Assembly (NCBI GenBank): GCA_017938155.1
Contig: JAGBCD010000038.1
Location: forward strand, 1 to 64,000
Reading direction: 5' to 3'
Source: Paludibacteraceae bacterium
Lineage (GTDB): Bacteria; Bacteroidota; Bacteroidia; Bacteroidales; Paludibacteraceae
DNA: 64,000 nt
The position numbers and the translations under genes were made by a program. The notes under the pieces are model-generated. The model was given only the letters and a program-made list of their open reading frames with translations. It had not been told where the DNA came from and made no database searches. Of this stretch, positions 38,590-46,088 are shown one piece after another; the stretch's first letter is position 1; each line of letters opens with the position of its first letter.

Positions 38590-38808
38590 TTAATTTTCTT
38601 CATCCCATATTGTATAATATGAAGTACCTTTACCATCGGCATACATTTGTTCAAAATCTTCATCTGAATAATAGTGATGCAGACATTCATCCGAGCAATA
38701 ATGCTCTCTACCGTCATCAATGCAATAGCCCTCAGTCATTCGTTTTCCACAATGGTCGCAAATGCGAAAACCAATACATTCAATAAACTCATCATGAATA
38801 CTGTCCAT
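38590..38808 (-). CDS. small zinc-ribbon-like protein
   Basis: 72 aa, acidic. Two Cys pairs, C-D-H-C at about 17-20 and Y-C-S-D-E-C near 37-42, plus another Cys and His residues suggest one or two zinc sites. No DNA-binding helix is evident. It lies 19 bp before dpnM and after the operon promoter, so it is the first gene of the restriction operon. It could serve as a controller in place of a classical C protein, but this is inference; similar small ORFs occur in unrelated contexts. Confidence 0.7.
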   Translation of the reverse strand: MDSIHDEFIECIGFRICDHCGKRMTEGYCIDDGREHYCSDECLHHYYSDEDFEQMYADGKGTSYYTIWDEEN

Positions 38809-38889
38809 AATCTTTGCGTTTTTTAGTTAGTAATTTTTGAAATCGTCTGCAAAATTACTACATCAAACTGCTAAAACTTGTCAGTTTGT

Positions 38890-38920
38890 CGAAAAAAGTT
38901 ATTTTTTTTTGCTTTTTTCG
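38890..38920 (-). other. leader hairpin of the restriction operon
   Basis: CGAAAAAAG (38890-38898) / CTTTTTTCG (38912-38920), within the 5' leader between the promoter at 38951-38983 and the zinc-ribbon gene. The minus-strand RNA has a U-run in the arm. A second -7-like box, TAATTTTG (38857-38850), lies downstream without a matching TTTG. Possible attenuator plus second promoter. Confidence 0.4.
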
Positions 38921-38950
38921 TATTTTTGATGAAGTTTTTATTTCAAGCCG

Positions 38951-38983
38951 CAAAGATACAATTTTTTTTTTGAGATATGCAAA
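38951..38983 (-). promoter_or_regulatory. promoter of the DpnII-type operon
   Basis: Minus strand TTTG (38983-38980), 21-bp spacer, TATCTTTG (38958-38951). Its -33 element overlaps the left arm of the terminator at 38982-39010, so end of one unit and start of the next are fused. Confidence 0.7.
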
Positions 38984-39010
38984 TAAAATCGCTTTTGAAG
39001 CGATTTTATT
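38982..39010 (-). terminator. terminator of the DUF4143 ATPase gene
   Basis: Perfect 13-bp stem AATAAAATCGCTT (38982-38994) / AAGCGATTTTATT (38998-39010) with a 3-nt loop, 8 bp past the stop codon; U-rich right arm on the minus strand. Confidence 0.8.
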
Positions 39011-39018
39011 GGATGAGA

Positions 39019-40206
39019 TTAGAATAAGTTGTCAGGTGATAGTAATAGGAACTGCTCTAACGATATACCTGCTCCACCGACGACAATACTATGTTTTGGA
39101 TGGAACGAGTTTGCAAAAGTATGGACACCTCGATTGTCTGTTCGCTTGCCACTTTTGACTTCAATAGCAACCACCTCATCTAAACCGCGTTGGATAACAA
39201 AATCCACCTCATCATTACCATCACGCCAATAAAACACTCGGTAATCTTGTTCTTCAGCCCAATTCATTAGATGTGCACCTACGGCACTCTCTACCCAACG
39301 TCCCCAACGTGCACTATCCAATTGCTCCGCCACGAAGCCATGACCTGCATAAGTGGATAACAAAGCATTGTTATATACTTGAAACTTAGGAATGGATGAG
39401 ACTTGACGAATAGGCGCATGAGCAAACTTTTGCAATCCACCCAGCAGCTCCGCTTCCCCCAAGACTTTGAGGTAATTAGCTAAGGTGGTTGTGTTGCCTG
39501 CATCTTGCAGTTGTCCAAGTAGTTTATTATATGCCACAATCTCAGCACTATATGTAGAGCCGATGCGGAAAAGTTGACTCAACAAAGCTGGTTTGTGAAT
39601 GCGTTTGGTCATCAGAACATCCTTCTCTATAGCTGGCTCCACAATGGACTGCAAGATATATCGTTTCCAACGCGCCTCGCTTTTAATCAACTTAGCACTA
39701 CCAGGATAACCACCAAAATAGATGTATTCCTCCAACGAGAATCCAAACGCCTCTTGCATTTCAGCAAAACTCCAGTGAGGCATACGAATCAATTCATAAC
39801 GCCCAGCTAAACTCTCGGTCAAACCATCTTTGATGAGCAGACGGCTACTACCTAACAATACAACCTTCAAGTTGAGACCATTCCAAGTATCCGCATCCCA
39901 CTCACGCTTCACGTATTCGCTCCAATTCGTGAGTTTTTGTATCTCATCTATAATCAATATGTGTTCTTCTTGCTTTAGAAGACGCATTTGCTGACGAACA
40001 TCTGCCCATTGTTTGGATATCCATTGAGGATTGTTCTCATCTATTGCATCCGCATTCAACATAGTGACAGGTACAGTGCATTTTTCGACAAATTGTTTTA
40101 CCAACGTGGTTTTACAAACCTGTCGTGTTCCTGCTAATACTTGAATAAATCGACGCGATTCTTGCATACGTTCTTGCAAGACAATCAGCTGTTTACGGGT
40201 AATCAT
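39019..40206 (-). CDS. AAA ATPase with DUF4143 domain, altered Walker A
   Basis: 395 aa. N-terminal AAA domain with Walker A-like GTRQVCKT at 26-33 and Walker B ILIIDEIQKL; the C-terminal DUF4143 part has the nuclease-like signature D-F-V-I-x6-V-V-A-I-E-V-K-S-G-K-R. In this family the P-loop is normally G-A/P-R-Q-V-G-K-T; here the last Gly is Cys31 (TGT; one base from GGT). Nucleotide binding may be weakened. DUF4143 ATPases are abundant in Bacteroidota and of unknown function, perhaps selfish or defence elements. The leader carries three phased TTTACTCAA boxes. Confidence 0.88.
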   Translation of the reverse strand: MITRKQLIVLQERMQESRRFIQVLAGTRQVCKTTLVKQFVEKCTVPVTMLNADAIDENNPQWISKQWADVRQQMRLLKQEEHILIIDEIQKLTNWSEYVKREWDADTWNGLNLKVVLLGSSRLLIKDGLTESLAGRYELIRMPHWSFAEMQEAFGFSLEEYIYFGGYPGSAKLIKSEARWKRYILQSIVEPAIEKDVLMTKRIHKPALLSQLFRIGSTYSAEIVAYNKLLGQLQDAGNTTTLANYLKVLGEAELLGGLQKFAHAPIRQVSSIPKFQVYNNALLSTYAGHGFVAEQLDSARWGRWVESAVGAHLMNWAEEQDYRVFYWRDGNDEVDFVIQRGLDEVVAIEVKSGKRTDNRGVHTFANSFHPKHSIVVGGAGISLEQFLLLSPDNLF

Positions 40207-40217
40207 AACTTGATATA

Positions 40218-40270
40218 TTTACTCAATATTTATTGAACTTTTACTCAATTTTGTTTGACTTTTTACTCAA
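40218..40270 (-). repeat. three TTTACTCAA boxes spaced exactly 22 bp
   Basis: TTTACTCAA at 40218-40226, 40240-40248 and 40262-40270. The first two units also share TTGA at the same offset, giving TCAA-N6-TTGA inverted pairs. They fill the stretch between the -7 box (40282-40289) and the ATG at 40206, so they lie in the 5' leader and could act as DNA operators two helical turns apart or as RNA boxes (UUGAGUAAA). Confidence 0.85.
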
Positions 40271-40281
40271 AATTCTCACCG

Positions 40282-40313
40282 CAAAGGTACTATTTTTATA
40301 TGAGATGTGCAAG
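40282..40313 (-). promoter_or_regulatory. promoter of the DUF4143 ATPase gene
   Basis: Minus strand CTTG (40313-40310), 20-bp spacer, TACCTTTG (40289-40282). Confidence 0.65.
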
Positions 40314-40434
40314 AAATGAGTGATTTTTTGTCTTTATAGATGTAAATATGTTTTACTTTGCTCGGCAAATTAACACCGAGCATTAGACCATCCACATATA
40401 GGATTTTAGTATAAGGTATACTATCATACATCAT

Positions 40435-41028
40435 CTATCTTTTTGGATTGGGGAGGAGAGAGGCGAGGTAGTTGGCGTCGTAACGGTTGATGCCAGAGGC
40501 AGAGGTATGGAAATAATAATTGGCTGCAGCCTCGGCGCCGAAGACACCATCACCCATCTCAATCATATTCAGATACACCTCCATGATGCGCTCCTTGCCC
40601 CAAAAGAACTCAATCAAGACCGTGAAATATGCCTCTACCGCCTTGCGCAGATAGGTGCGCGAGTGGAAAGTGAAGATATTCTTTGCCGTTTGCTGGGAGA
40701 TTGTACTACCTCCGCAGACAATAAACCCATAGCGCTGATTCTGCTCATACGCATAGGAGATAGCATCCCAATCAAAGCCACGGTGCTCGTAGAACTTGGC
40801 GTCCTCGTAGTCGATGACAGCAGCGATGAGGCCGGGGGAGATGTCCTCCAATGGCGTCCACTGGTGCTGTATGTCCAGTTGGCGTCCCTCCTGACGCGCC
40901 TCGATATGACGGAGCAACATCAGAGGCGTGAAAGGGATAGGGACAAACTTAAAGACCAAAACAAGGGCTATACTGCCAAGAAGACAGAAGAGCAGGATAT
41001 CGCTGAAGAAACGGATAAGACGAGTCAT
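40435..41028 (-). CDS. mtgA: monofunctional peptidoglycan glycosyltransferase MtgA, short C-terminus
   Basis: 197 aa. GT51 enzyme polymerising lipid II on the periplasmic face. One membrane anchor (about 9-27), catalytic Glu75 in DYEDAKFYEHRGFDW, then CGGSTISQQTAKN, K-A-V-E-A-Y and V-Y-L-N-M-I-E-M-G-D-G-V-F-G-A-E-A-A. It stops at LASLLPNPKR, about 25 residues before the usual C-terminal helix (the PSxYIxxRxxWILxQM segment of the family). The active site is complete, so activity is possible, but the end looks lost. Base composition is more GC-rich than that of neighbours and similar to the WG-like gene upstream. Confidence 0.9.
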   Translation of the reverse strand: MTRLIRFFSDILLFCLLGSIALVLVFKFVPIPFTPLMLLRHIEARQEGRQLDIQHQWTPLEDISPGLIAAVIDYEDAKFYEHRGFDWDAISYAYEQNQRYGFIVCGGSTISQQTAKNIFTFHSRTYLRKAVEAYFTVLIEFFWGKERIMEVYLNMIEMGDGVFGAEAAANYYFHTSASGINRYDANYLASLLPNPKR

Positions 41029-41047
41029 TAGGCAAGTATATTTAATT

Positions 41048-41077
41048 AAGACAATTATTAGTAATTTTTATTTAACA
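41048..41077. repeat. 30-bp direct repeat, copy 1
   Basis: Runs AAGACAATTAT..ATTTAACA; 28 of 30 positions match copy 2 at 41187-41216 (differences at the TA/CG of the middle). Lies upstream of mtgA. Confidence 0.9.
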
Positions 41078-41143
41078 AAAATACGTCACACTACAAGGCA
41101 AGGAATAAAGAGGCTTTATATAAAACGACAATATAGACAACTT

Positions 41144-41169
41144 TCGCGCCAATCAACTCTCTGGCGCGA
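41144..41169. other. GC-rich hairpin between the 30-bp repeats
   Basis: TCGCGCCA (41144-41151) / TGGCGCGA (41162-41169), 8 bp, loop of 10, in otherwise AT-rich DNA. It lies midway between the two 30-bp direct repeats. Confidence 0.6.
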
Positions 41170-41186
41170 TAGAGAGGACGCATAAT

Positions 41187-41216
41187 AAGACAATTATCGG
41201 TAATTTTTATTTAACA
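41187..41216. repeat. 30-bp direct repeat, copy 2
   Basis: Partner of 41048-41077, offset 139 bp. The whole 41029-41330 gap holds these repeats, a hairpin and the inverted repeat GCTTGCTTAGCAAGC (41274-41288), which is flanked by CTGTTTAGAG / CAGTTTAGAG; no gene is seen. Confidence 0.9.
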
Positions 41217-41330
41217 TAAACACACTCGTTCCGAGATACAAAAATATGGCAATATCGTTACTGTTTAGAGAACGCTTGCTTAGCAAGCTACAGTTTAGAG
41301 ATTGAAGGTGCTTTTTATGAATTATTGAGG

Positions 41331-42365
41331 TTAGCGAATCGCTTTACCATTTTCGTCAATTAGGGTGCCAAAGTGTTTGGACCATTTGCCAAAAGAAGCG
41401 AAGAATGTGTGCTTGGTTTGGGCAGTGATATCATAGAAGCGAGGGGGCGTCAAGACGCGGTAGCGCTTGTCCATCAGGCCTTTCTTACCATTGTAGTCGG
41501 TATAGACATAGCAGTTGGTCTCCTCCCAGATCTCGTTGCCTTGCGCGTCCTTACGGCCAGTGTTGTAGGAGAGTTCGGAGATGGACTTATAAATGACCTC
41601 GTAGATGAGTTTGCCCTCGTAGGAGAAGAGGTGCTGAATGCCGTTGTACTCGGTAGCGATAAGCCCCTCCGACCAATCGATATCAATGGACTTGTAAGTG
41701 CCCAACAAGACTGTATCCAGGGCATAGTTATAGACGATACATTGGTCGTCAAGACGGGTGTTGTAGAGGCGGTGCTGGTACTCGTTCTCAATCATAGAAT
41801 AGACAGGTGGCAGTACCCACTGCGCCGCTGTGTCGATGAGTCCGACCTTGTCGTTATCGACATTGACGATGAGTTTGTCGCGGTGGTAGAGCAGGTCGTA
41901 TTGCCCCTTGTACTTGAAGCCCGAAGGGTTAACCAGCGAGCCGTCGCGGCGGAAGATATAGATGGTGTCGCTCTTGACCATGATGCCACGGTCGCAGGCG
42001 AACTCCCATGCTTTCTCATAAATGAGGGGCGTGATGAGTTCGGCGGTGTTGAGGTTGATGAACGCACGGCGGTTGTTCTTGGCGAGGATTGCGATGGTGT
42101 CGCTGTAGTTAATGTGTAGCCAGTCGATACTGTCCACGAGGATATCGCCCGTCTCGGGGTTGTAGATGTGGTCGCCGTGCTTGTAGCGGAGGTGGTTGTT
42201 GCCAATCTCCTCGCCGTAGAGTTTTTTCTCCATGCGTTTGGAGGCAGATGAGATGGTGCCGCTGAGGGCAACAATAGTGGCGATGACTACCACCGTGGCG
42301 GAGGTAATGAGCAGAATGGTTTTGGTGGATAGCGACTTAAAGCGCTGGAAGAAGGTTGATTTCAT
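41331..42365 (-). CDS. membrane-anchored WG-repeat-like protein
   Basis: 344 aa. A signal-anchor (about 15-35) precedes a series of about 45-50-residue beta-type repeats of WG-repeat character: short segments such as K-V-G-L-I-D-T, H-L-F-S-Y-E-G-K-L-I-Y-E, G-K-K-G-L-M-D-K-R-Y and F-G-T-L-I-D-E-N-G-K-A recur. The canonical W-G is poorly kept. Likely an extracytoplasmic beta-propeller-like binding protein; no function known. Visibly GC-rich with many G/C third positions, unlike most of the window, which makes acquisition or unusual codon use possible. The long antisense ORFs inside it follow from this bias. Confidence 0.65.
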   Translation of the reverse strand: MKSTFFQRFKSLSTKTILLITSATVVVIATIVALSGTISSASKRMEKKLYGEEIGNNHLRYKHGDHIYNPETGDILVDSIDWLHINYSDTIAILAKNNRRAFINLNTAELITPLIYEKAWEFACDRGIMVKSDTIYIFRRDGSLVNPSGFKYKGQYDLLYHRDKLIVNVDNDKVGLIDTAAQWVLPPVYSMIENEYQHRLYNTRLDDQCIVYNYALDTVLLGTYKSIDIDWSEGLIATEYNGIQHLFSYEGKLIYEVIYKSISELSYNTGRKDAQGNEIWEETNCYVYTDYNGKKGLMDKRYRVLTPPRFYDITAQTKHTFFASFGKWSKHFGTLIDENGKAIR

Positions 42366-42370
42366 AAGAG

Positions 42371-42439
42371 ATAGTTCTAAAAGTTCTAAAAGTTCTAAGG
42401 GTTCTAAGGGTTCTAAAAGTTCAAAGGGTTCTAAAGGTT
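42371..42439. repeat. about seven 10-bp repeats GTTCTAAAAG
   Basis: Imperfect tandem units (GTTCTAAAAG / GTTCTAAGGG / GTTCAAAGGG) immediately before the WG-like protein start, in its 5' region. Confidence 0.9.
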
Positions 42440-42463
42440 TAATGACAACAGAGTATTGTTAAT

Positions 42464-42549
42464 TTTGAATTATGAATTTTGAATTATGAATTATGAGTTT
42501 TGAATTACGCATTTTGAATTTTGAATTTTGAATTATGAATTTTGAATTA
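42464..42549. repeat. AT-rich tandem repeat of the TTTTGAATTATGAA type
   Basis: Many imperfect copies of TTTTGAAT/TATGAAT units, partly continued to about 42600. With the preceding array this fills the WG-like gene's upstream region. No gene is seen in 42366-42776 outside these arrays and the hairpin below. Confidence 0.9.
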
Positions 42550-42614
42550 TGGCACAAAGGTCGGGAATTATTTTGAATTAAGAATGAAGAATTTCGAGTT
42601 TTGTACGAAATGAA

Positions 42615-42651
42615 AAATGGCATGTATGAATTAATATCACACATGCCATTT
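42615..42651 (-). terminator. probable terminator of the LytTR/DUF2233-like pair
   Basis: Perfect 11-bp stem AAATGGCATGT (42615-42625) / ACATGCCATTT (42641-42651), loop of 15, 126 bp past the 42777 stop. No strong U-tract on the minus strand, hence modest certainty. Confidence 0.5.
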
Positions 42652-42776
42652 CATACTTGTTATTTTGTTTTTTTATTGGCATCTTTTTGATTGTCGTTCA
42701 GTCACAATGTACCCCATTGCTCCTTCGTTCCGCACAAAAATTTACTCAATATAAACCTCAAAATATTCGTGATAAG

Positions 42777-43643
42777 TTAGAGGGACCAGACGATGAAACT
42801 CACATTCTTATATATGCGTGGTTCCCATTGGCCTGAAGCCACACCACGACCATCGATGGTACGATGCCAACCAATAGCCGAACTGCCGACCAAGTAGATA
42901 GCATTCGCTGTACCTATATCCACCAAGGCTTGAGCAAAGTCATGCAACGACTCTGAAGAGAAGGTTTCTACCACGACTACCCTACCCTCTAACTCACACA
43001 AACCACGACGTGTGGATTGACTCTTGAGTTCATTCTCCACCAAAACACCATTAGATACCAAAGGATATTGGCGGAAGAAATAACCGCCGACTTCTGTCGC
43101 TTGTTCAAAGAGAGGAGAATTATCTGCCACGCCTATCGTCACTTGATCTCCAATAATACTACAATACCCTTTCTTGCTAAGTCCCCAACTAAGTGGTTTA
43201 CCCCGCAATACAAAAGCACCTACAATCTTCTTGTTATCCGCACGCACATCTGCCGCTTGAAAAAGTAAGATATTGTGTAACGTATCATCAATACATTTAT
43301 ACCCTACTTCCAAACGAGGTGTAGTATTGAGCGGTACGTAAATACGCATCGGAATATCATTGACAACAGTATCTTTGATGACAGTTCCTATCTGTTGGAT
43401 GGTATCCAACGATTGCAGCCATGCTCTCAAAGGATGCGGATTAACAATCGTAATCGGTTGTTCAAAAACACCTATCTCCTCTTGCTCACTCTTGGAAGGG
43501 AGACACAGGATAATAATGAGCAGCAAGACTATCGCTACTATACCCGCCAACAACCACCATCCTTTTTTGTTTCTTTGAGGAGGTTGGGAGCCACCTATAA
43601 TGCGAATCTCTGTATCTTGTATGTCGTATTTGTTTGGGTTCAT
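42777..43643 (-). CDS. membrane-anchored protein, DUF2233 / phosphodiester-glycosidase-like
   Basis: 288 aa. Short cytosolic N-terminus, one membrane helix (about 28-46), periplasmic domain. The segment with G-K-P-L-S-W-G-L, V-G-G-Y-F and R-G-L-C-E-L-E-G-R-V-V-V-V-E-T..F-A-Q-A-L-V-D-I-G-T-A-N-A-I-Y-L-V-G recalls the DUF2233 fold (G-G-Y-F, then L-x-x-L-G-x-x-N-A-x-x-L-D-G-G). The DGG end is replaced by V-G-S-S, so catalysis is doubtful. Its start overlaps the stop of a LytTR regulator by 4 bp. Confidence 0.55.
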   Translation of the reverse strand: MNPNKYDIQDTEIRIIGGSQPPQRNKKGWWLLAGIVAIVLLLIIILCLPSKSEQEEIGVFEQPITIVNPHPLRAWLQSLDTIQQIGTVIKDTVVNDIPMRIYVPLNTTPRLEVGYKCIDDTLHNILLFQAADVRADNKKIVGAFVLRGKPLSWGLSKKGYCSIIGDQVTIGVADNSPLFEQATEVGGYFFRQYPLVSNGVLVENELKSQSTRRGLCELEGRVVVVETFSSESLHDFAQALVDIGTANAIYLVGSSAIGWHRTIDGRGVASGQWEPRIYKNVSFIVWSL

Positions 43644-43996
43644 ATATTCTTTTCGATATGTTCTTTCAATGCTTTTAATGCTTCTTTAGAAGCCGATAAG
43701 GTGTAGGTATTGTCACGGTCATGCAAGACTAATTGCTGACGCGAGATATTGATATGATATACTTGGTTGATATTAATGATTAGACTTCTACCAATACGAA
43801 TGAAGGTAGAGCGCATTTCTGGAAGTTGTTTGTTGATCATTTCCTCTATTTGCCCCAACTGAAAAGTCACCATACGAATCTCACCTCCTGACATAAGAAG
43901 GTTGCTATAATTACCATCCGATGATATATATACAATGTGCATTGCTGCCACACGTAGCAATTCATTAGAGGTAGATATAACGAGATGCGTTTTCAT
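43640..43996 (-). CDS. LytTR DNA-binding protein without receiver domain
   Basis: 118 aa that is almost only a LytTR domain: I-V-Y-I-S-S-D-G-N-Y-S-N-L at about 18-30, then T-F-I-R-I-G-R-S-L-I-I-N-I-N-Q-V-Y and the terminal L-S-A-S-K-E-A-L-K-A-L-K. There is no receiver or membrane part, unlike typical two-component LytTR proteins. The start at 43996 (MKTHL) is preferred because upstream in-frame ATGs lie at or within the promoter. The overlap ATGA with the membrane protein gene suggests that the two act as a regulator/partner pair, perhaps a LytTR regulatory system with a membrane inhibitor. Confidence 0.85.
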   Translation of the reverse strand: MKTHLVISTSNELLRVAAMHIVYISSDGNYSNLLMSGGEIRMVTFQLGQIEEMINKQLPEMRSTFIRIGRSLIININQVYHINISRQQLVLHDRDNTYTLSASKEALKALKEHIEKNI

Positions 43997-44016
43997 GCCA
44001 ATATTCATTTCGAGTG

Positions 44017-44048
44017 CAAAAATACAAATATTTTGCGATTGTACCAAA
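44017..44048 (-). promoter_or_regulatory. promoter of the LytTR/DUF2233-like pair
   Basis: Minus strand TTTG (44048-44045), 20-bp spacer, TATTTTTG (44024-44017). Confidence 0.75.
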
Positions 44049-44134
44049 TCAAGAACCGATTTGATATATTTTGCCTTCTCAAGAAGTCAATTATCACGTT
44101 ATGGAACCCGAAAGGAAAAGTTTTGTCGTATTTA

Positions 44135-44166
44135 TTTGGGCGACGGAGTTTTTTATCGTACTTTTG
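44135..44166 (+). promoter_or_regulatory. promoter of the AspT/YidE-type transporter gene
   Basis: TTTG 44135-44138, 20-bp spacer, TACTTTTG 44159-44166, 25 bp before the ATG. Confidence 0.8.
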
Positions 44167-44191
44167 TCAACGAATTTAAATTGCACGAGTT

Positions 44192-45853
44192 ATGGATTGG
44201 TTGAATAGTCTGTTCTTTGGTACAGGAGTGCCGCATTCTATATTTATTTTGACATTGGCTATTGCATTAGGAATCTTTCTTAGCCATCATTTGAAATTCA
44301 AAGGCATTACTTTGGGTATTACATGGATTTTATTTTGCGCCATTGCCTTTTCGCATTTTGGGATGCATCTGGATCCTATGGTGGAAACCTTCGCCAAGGA
44401 TTTCGGACTGATTCTCTTTGTCTATTCAATAGGATTGCAAGTCGGTCCAAGTTTCTTCTCTTCCTTTGGCAAAGGTGGTATCAAGCTTAACCTATTAGCC
44501 GGAAGCATTGTGTTTTTAGGATGCTTAACAGCCTACCTTATCCATTTGTTATCCGGAGTGGACATTGCCACCATGACAGGCGTGCTATTTGGTGCGGTCA
44601 CCAACACACCCGGATTAGGTGCAGCACAGCAGGCTTTTACAGATACAACAGGCATTATTAACCCCAACATAGCCAGTGGTTATGCAATGGCATACCCATT
44701 GGGAGTAGTCGGTATTATCTTCGTTATCCTTGCCTTACGATGGTTGTTCCGTATCAAATTGGATAAAGAAGAAGAGCGTTTGAAAGCCGAGAGCGACGTA
44801 CAAAAAGAGATTTCTCATATTGACATCCTATTGGCCAATCCACAAGTAGAAGGAGCTTCTATCAAAGAGCTAAGCAGCCTATGCAACATCAACCTCATAG
44901 TGTCTCGTTTGGTGAGGCCATCGGGCGAAGATGAGATGCCAGATGTGGAAACTGTCCTGCACGTTGGAGACAGAGTACGTGTCGTAGTGGACAAAGAGCA
45001 CGAGAAAAGTGTCCTATTGTTAGGCATGCAAACCACTATTCAAACCGATCCTAAACAGCAAGCACATTTAGTTTCTCGCCATATAGTGGTCACCAAGCCC
45101 GAATTGAATGGCAAACGCATTGGCGACCTCAATGTACGTGCGACCTATCATGTGTCTATCACCCGCATTCGCCGTGCAGGTATCGAACTATTGGCCACAC
45201 GTGATTTGCACCTACAGTTAGGAGACCGCATCTTGGTAGTAGGCGAGGAAAGAGCTGTGAATAAAGTAGAAAAACTCTTTGGCAACTCTACCAAACGACT
45301 GGATGTCCCTAATTTGGCATCCATATTCTTGGGTATCGCCGTAGGTGTCGTTTTAGGAGCATTGCCTATTATGTTACCTGGTTTATCACAACCCTTCAAA
45401 TTAGGTATTGCTGGCGGTTCACTCATTGTAGCGATTCTATTAGGTTGCTTTGGTCCTAAAATGCACATCATCACCTACACCACAAGTAGTGCTAACTTAA
45501 TGATTCGCGAGATAGGCATAGCGATGTTCTTGGCCGCTGTTGGATTTGGAGCAGGCAAGACGTTCATCCCCACACTACTTGATGGAGGATATATATGGAT
45601 AGGCTATGGCGTAATCATTACTCTCGTTCCTCTTTTGATAGTTGGCACGATAGGACGCTTATGGCTCAAATTAGACTATTTTACCCTCATGGGACTGATT
45701 GCTGGTAGCACAACCGACCCACCTGCATTGGCCTATGCCACCAGTCTTTCGTCAACGAACGACCGTGCAGCTGTCGCTTATTCAACAGTCTATCCATTAA
45801 CCATGTTCCTTAGAGTACTATCCGGACAAATGATGATACTGTTTTTCCTATAA
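44192..45853 (+). CDS. AspT/YidE-family transporter with two RCK_C (TrkA-C) domains
   Basis: 553 aa. Two homologous membrane halves of about five helices each flank a cytosolic core with two TrkA-C domains (about 205-285 and 290-375: V-E-G-A-S-I-K-E-L, G-K-R-I-G-D-L-N-V-R). Repeated signature in each half: G-L-Q-V-G-P-S-F-F near 85, T-N-T-P-G-L-G-A-A near 146, and T-D-P-P-A-L-A-Y in the second half. Family members include aspartate:alanine antiporters; substrate here unknown. Full length (family about 550). Divergent from the LytTR pair, own promoter and terminator. Confidence 0.92.
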   Translation: MDWLNSLFFGTGVPHSIFILTLAIALGIFLSHHLKFKGITLGITWILFCAIAFSHFGMHLDPMVETFAKDFGLILFVYSIGLQVGPSFFSSFGKGGIKLNLLAGSIVFLGCLTAYLIHLLSGVDIATMTGVLFGAVTNTPGLGAAQQAFTDTTGIINPNIASGYAMAYPLGVVGIIFVILALRWLFRIKLDKEEERLKAESDVQKEISHIDILLANPQVEGASIKELSSLCNINLIVSRLVRPSGEDEMPDVETVLHVGDRVRVVVDKEHEKSVLLLGMQTTIQTDPKQQAHLVSRHIVVTKPELNGKRIGDLNVRATYHVSITRIRRAGIELLATRDLHLQLGDRILVVGEERAVNKVEKLFGNSTKRLDVPNLASIFLGIAVGVVLGALPIMLPGLSQPFKLGIAGGSLIVAILLGCFGPKMHIITYTTSSANLMIREIGIAMFLAAVGFGAGKTFIPTLLDGGYIWIGYGVIITLVPLLIVGTIGRLWLKLDYFTLMGLIAGSTTDPPALAYATSLSSTNDRAAVAYSTVYPLTMFLRVLSGQMMILFFL

Positions 45854-45873
45854 TTACCTTACATCACTTACTA

Positions 45874-45909
45874 TCAACTCCCCTCCTTTACCCAATGGAG
45901 GGGAGTTGA
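45874..45909. terminator. hairpin after the AspT/YidE-type gene
   Basis: Perfect 13-bp GC-rich stem TCAACTCCCCTCC (45874-45886) / GGAGGGGAGTTGA (45897-45909), loop of 10, 21 bp past the stop. Little U-tract follows; stem strength still supports termination. Confidence 0.7.
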
Positions 45910-46088
45910 CATATTATGGCGCTCCCCTATCCAATAAGGCAGACACGTTATAATATATTAAATAGGTATTTGGTAATATGATAGGAAGAATGTGAAAAAA
46001 AATACCACGAAAAGTACATAAAGAATGTGATCTGTGTACAGACTAAAACATGGAAACAATGTGCATCACGTTATAGTAACTGTTCGTA

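Noticed and set aside
41373..42119. 248-codon open frame antisense to the WG-like gene
   Set aside because: It is a by-product of GC-rich third positions in the real minus-strand gene, has a valine/aspartate-biased composition and no domain.
42459..42644. 61-codon minus-strand ORF rich in N, S, K
   Set aside because: It is a translation of the AT-rich tandem repeat.
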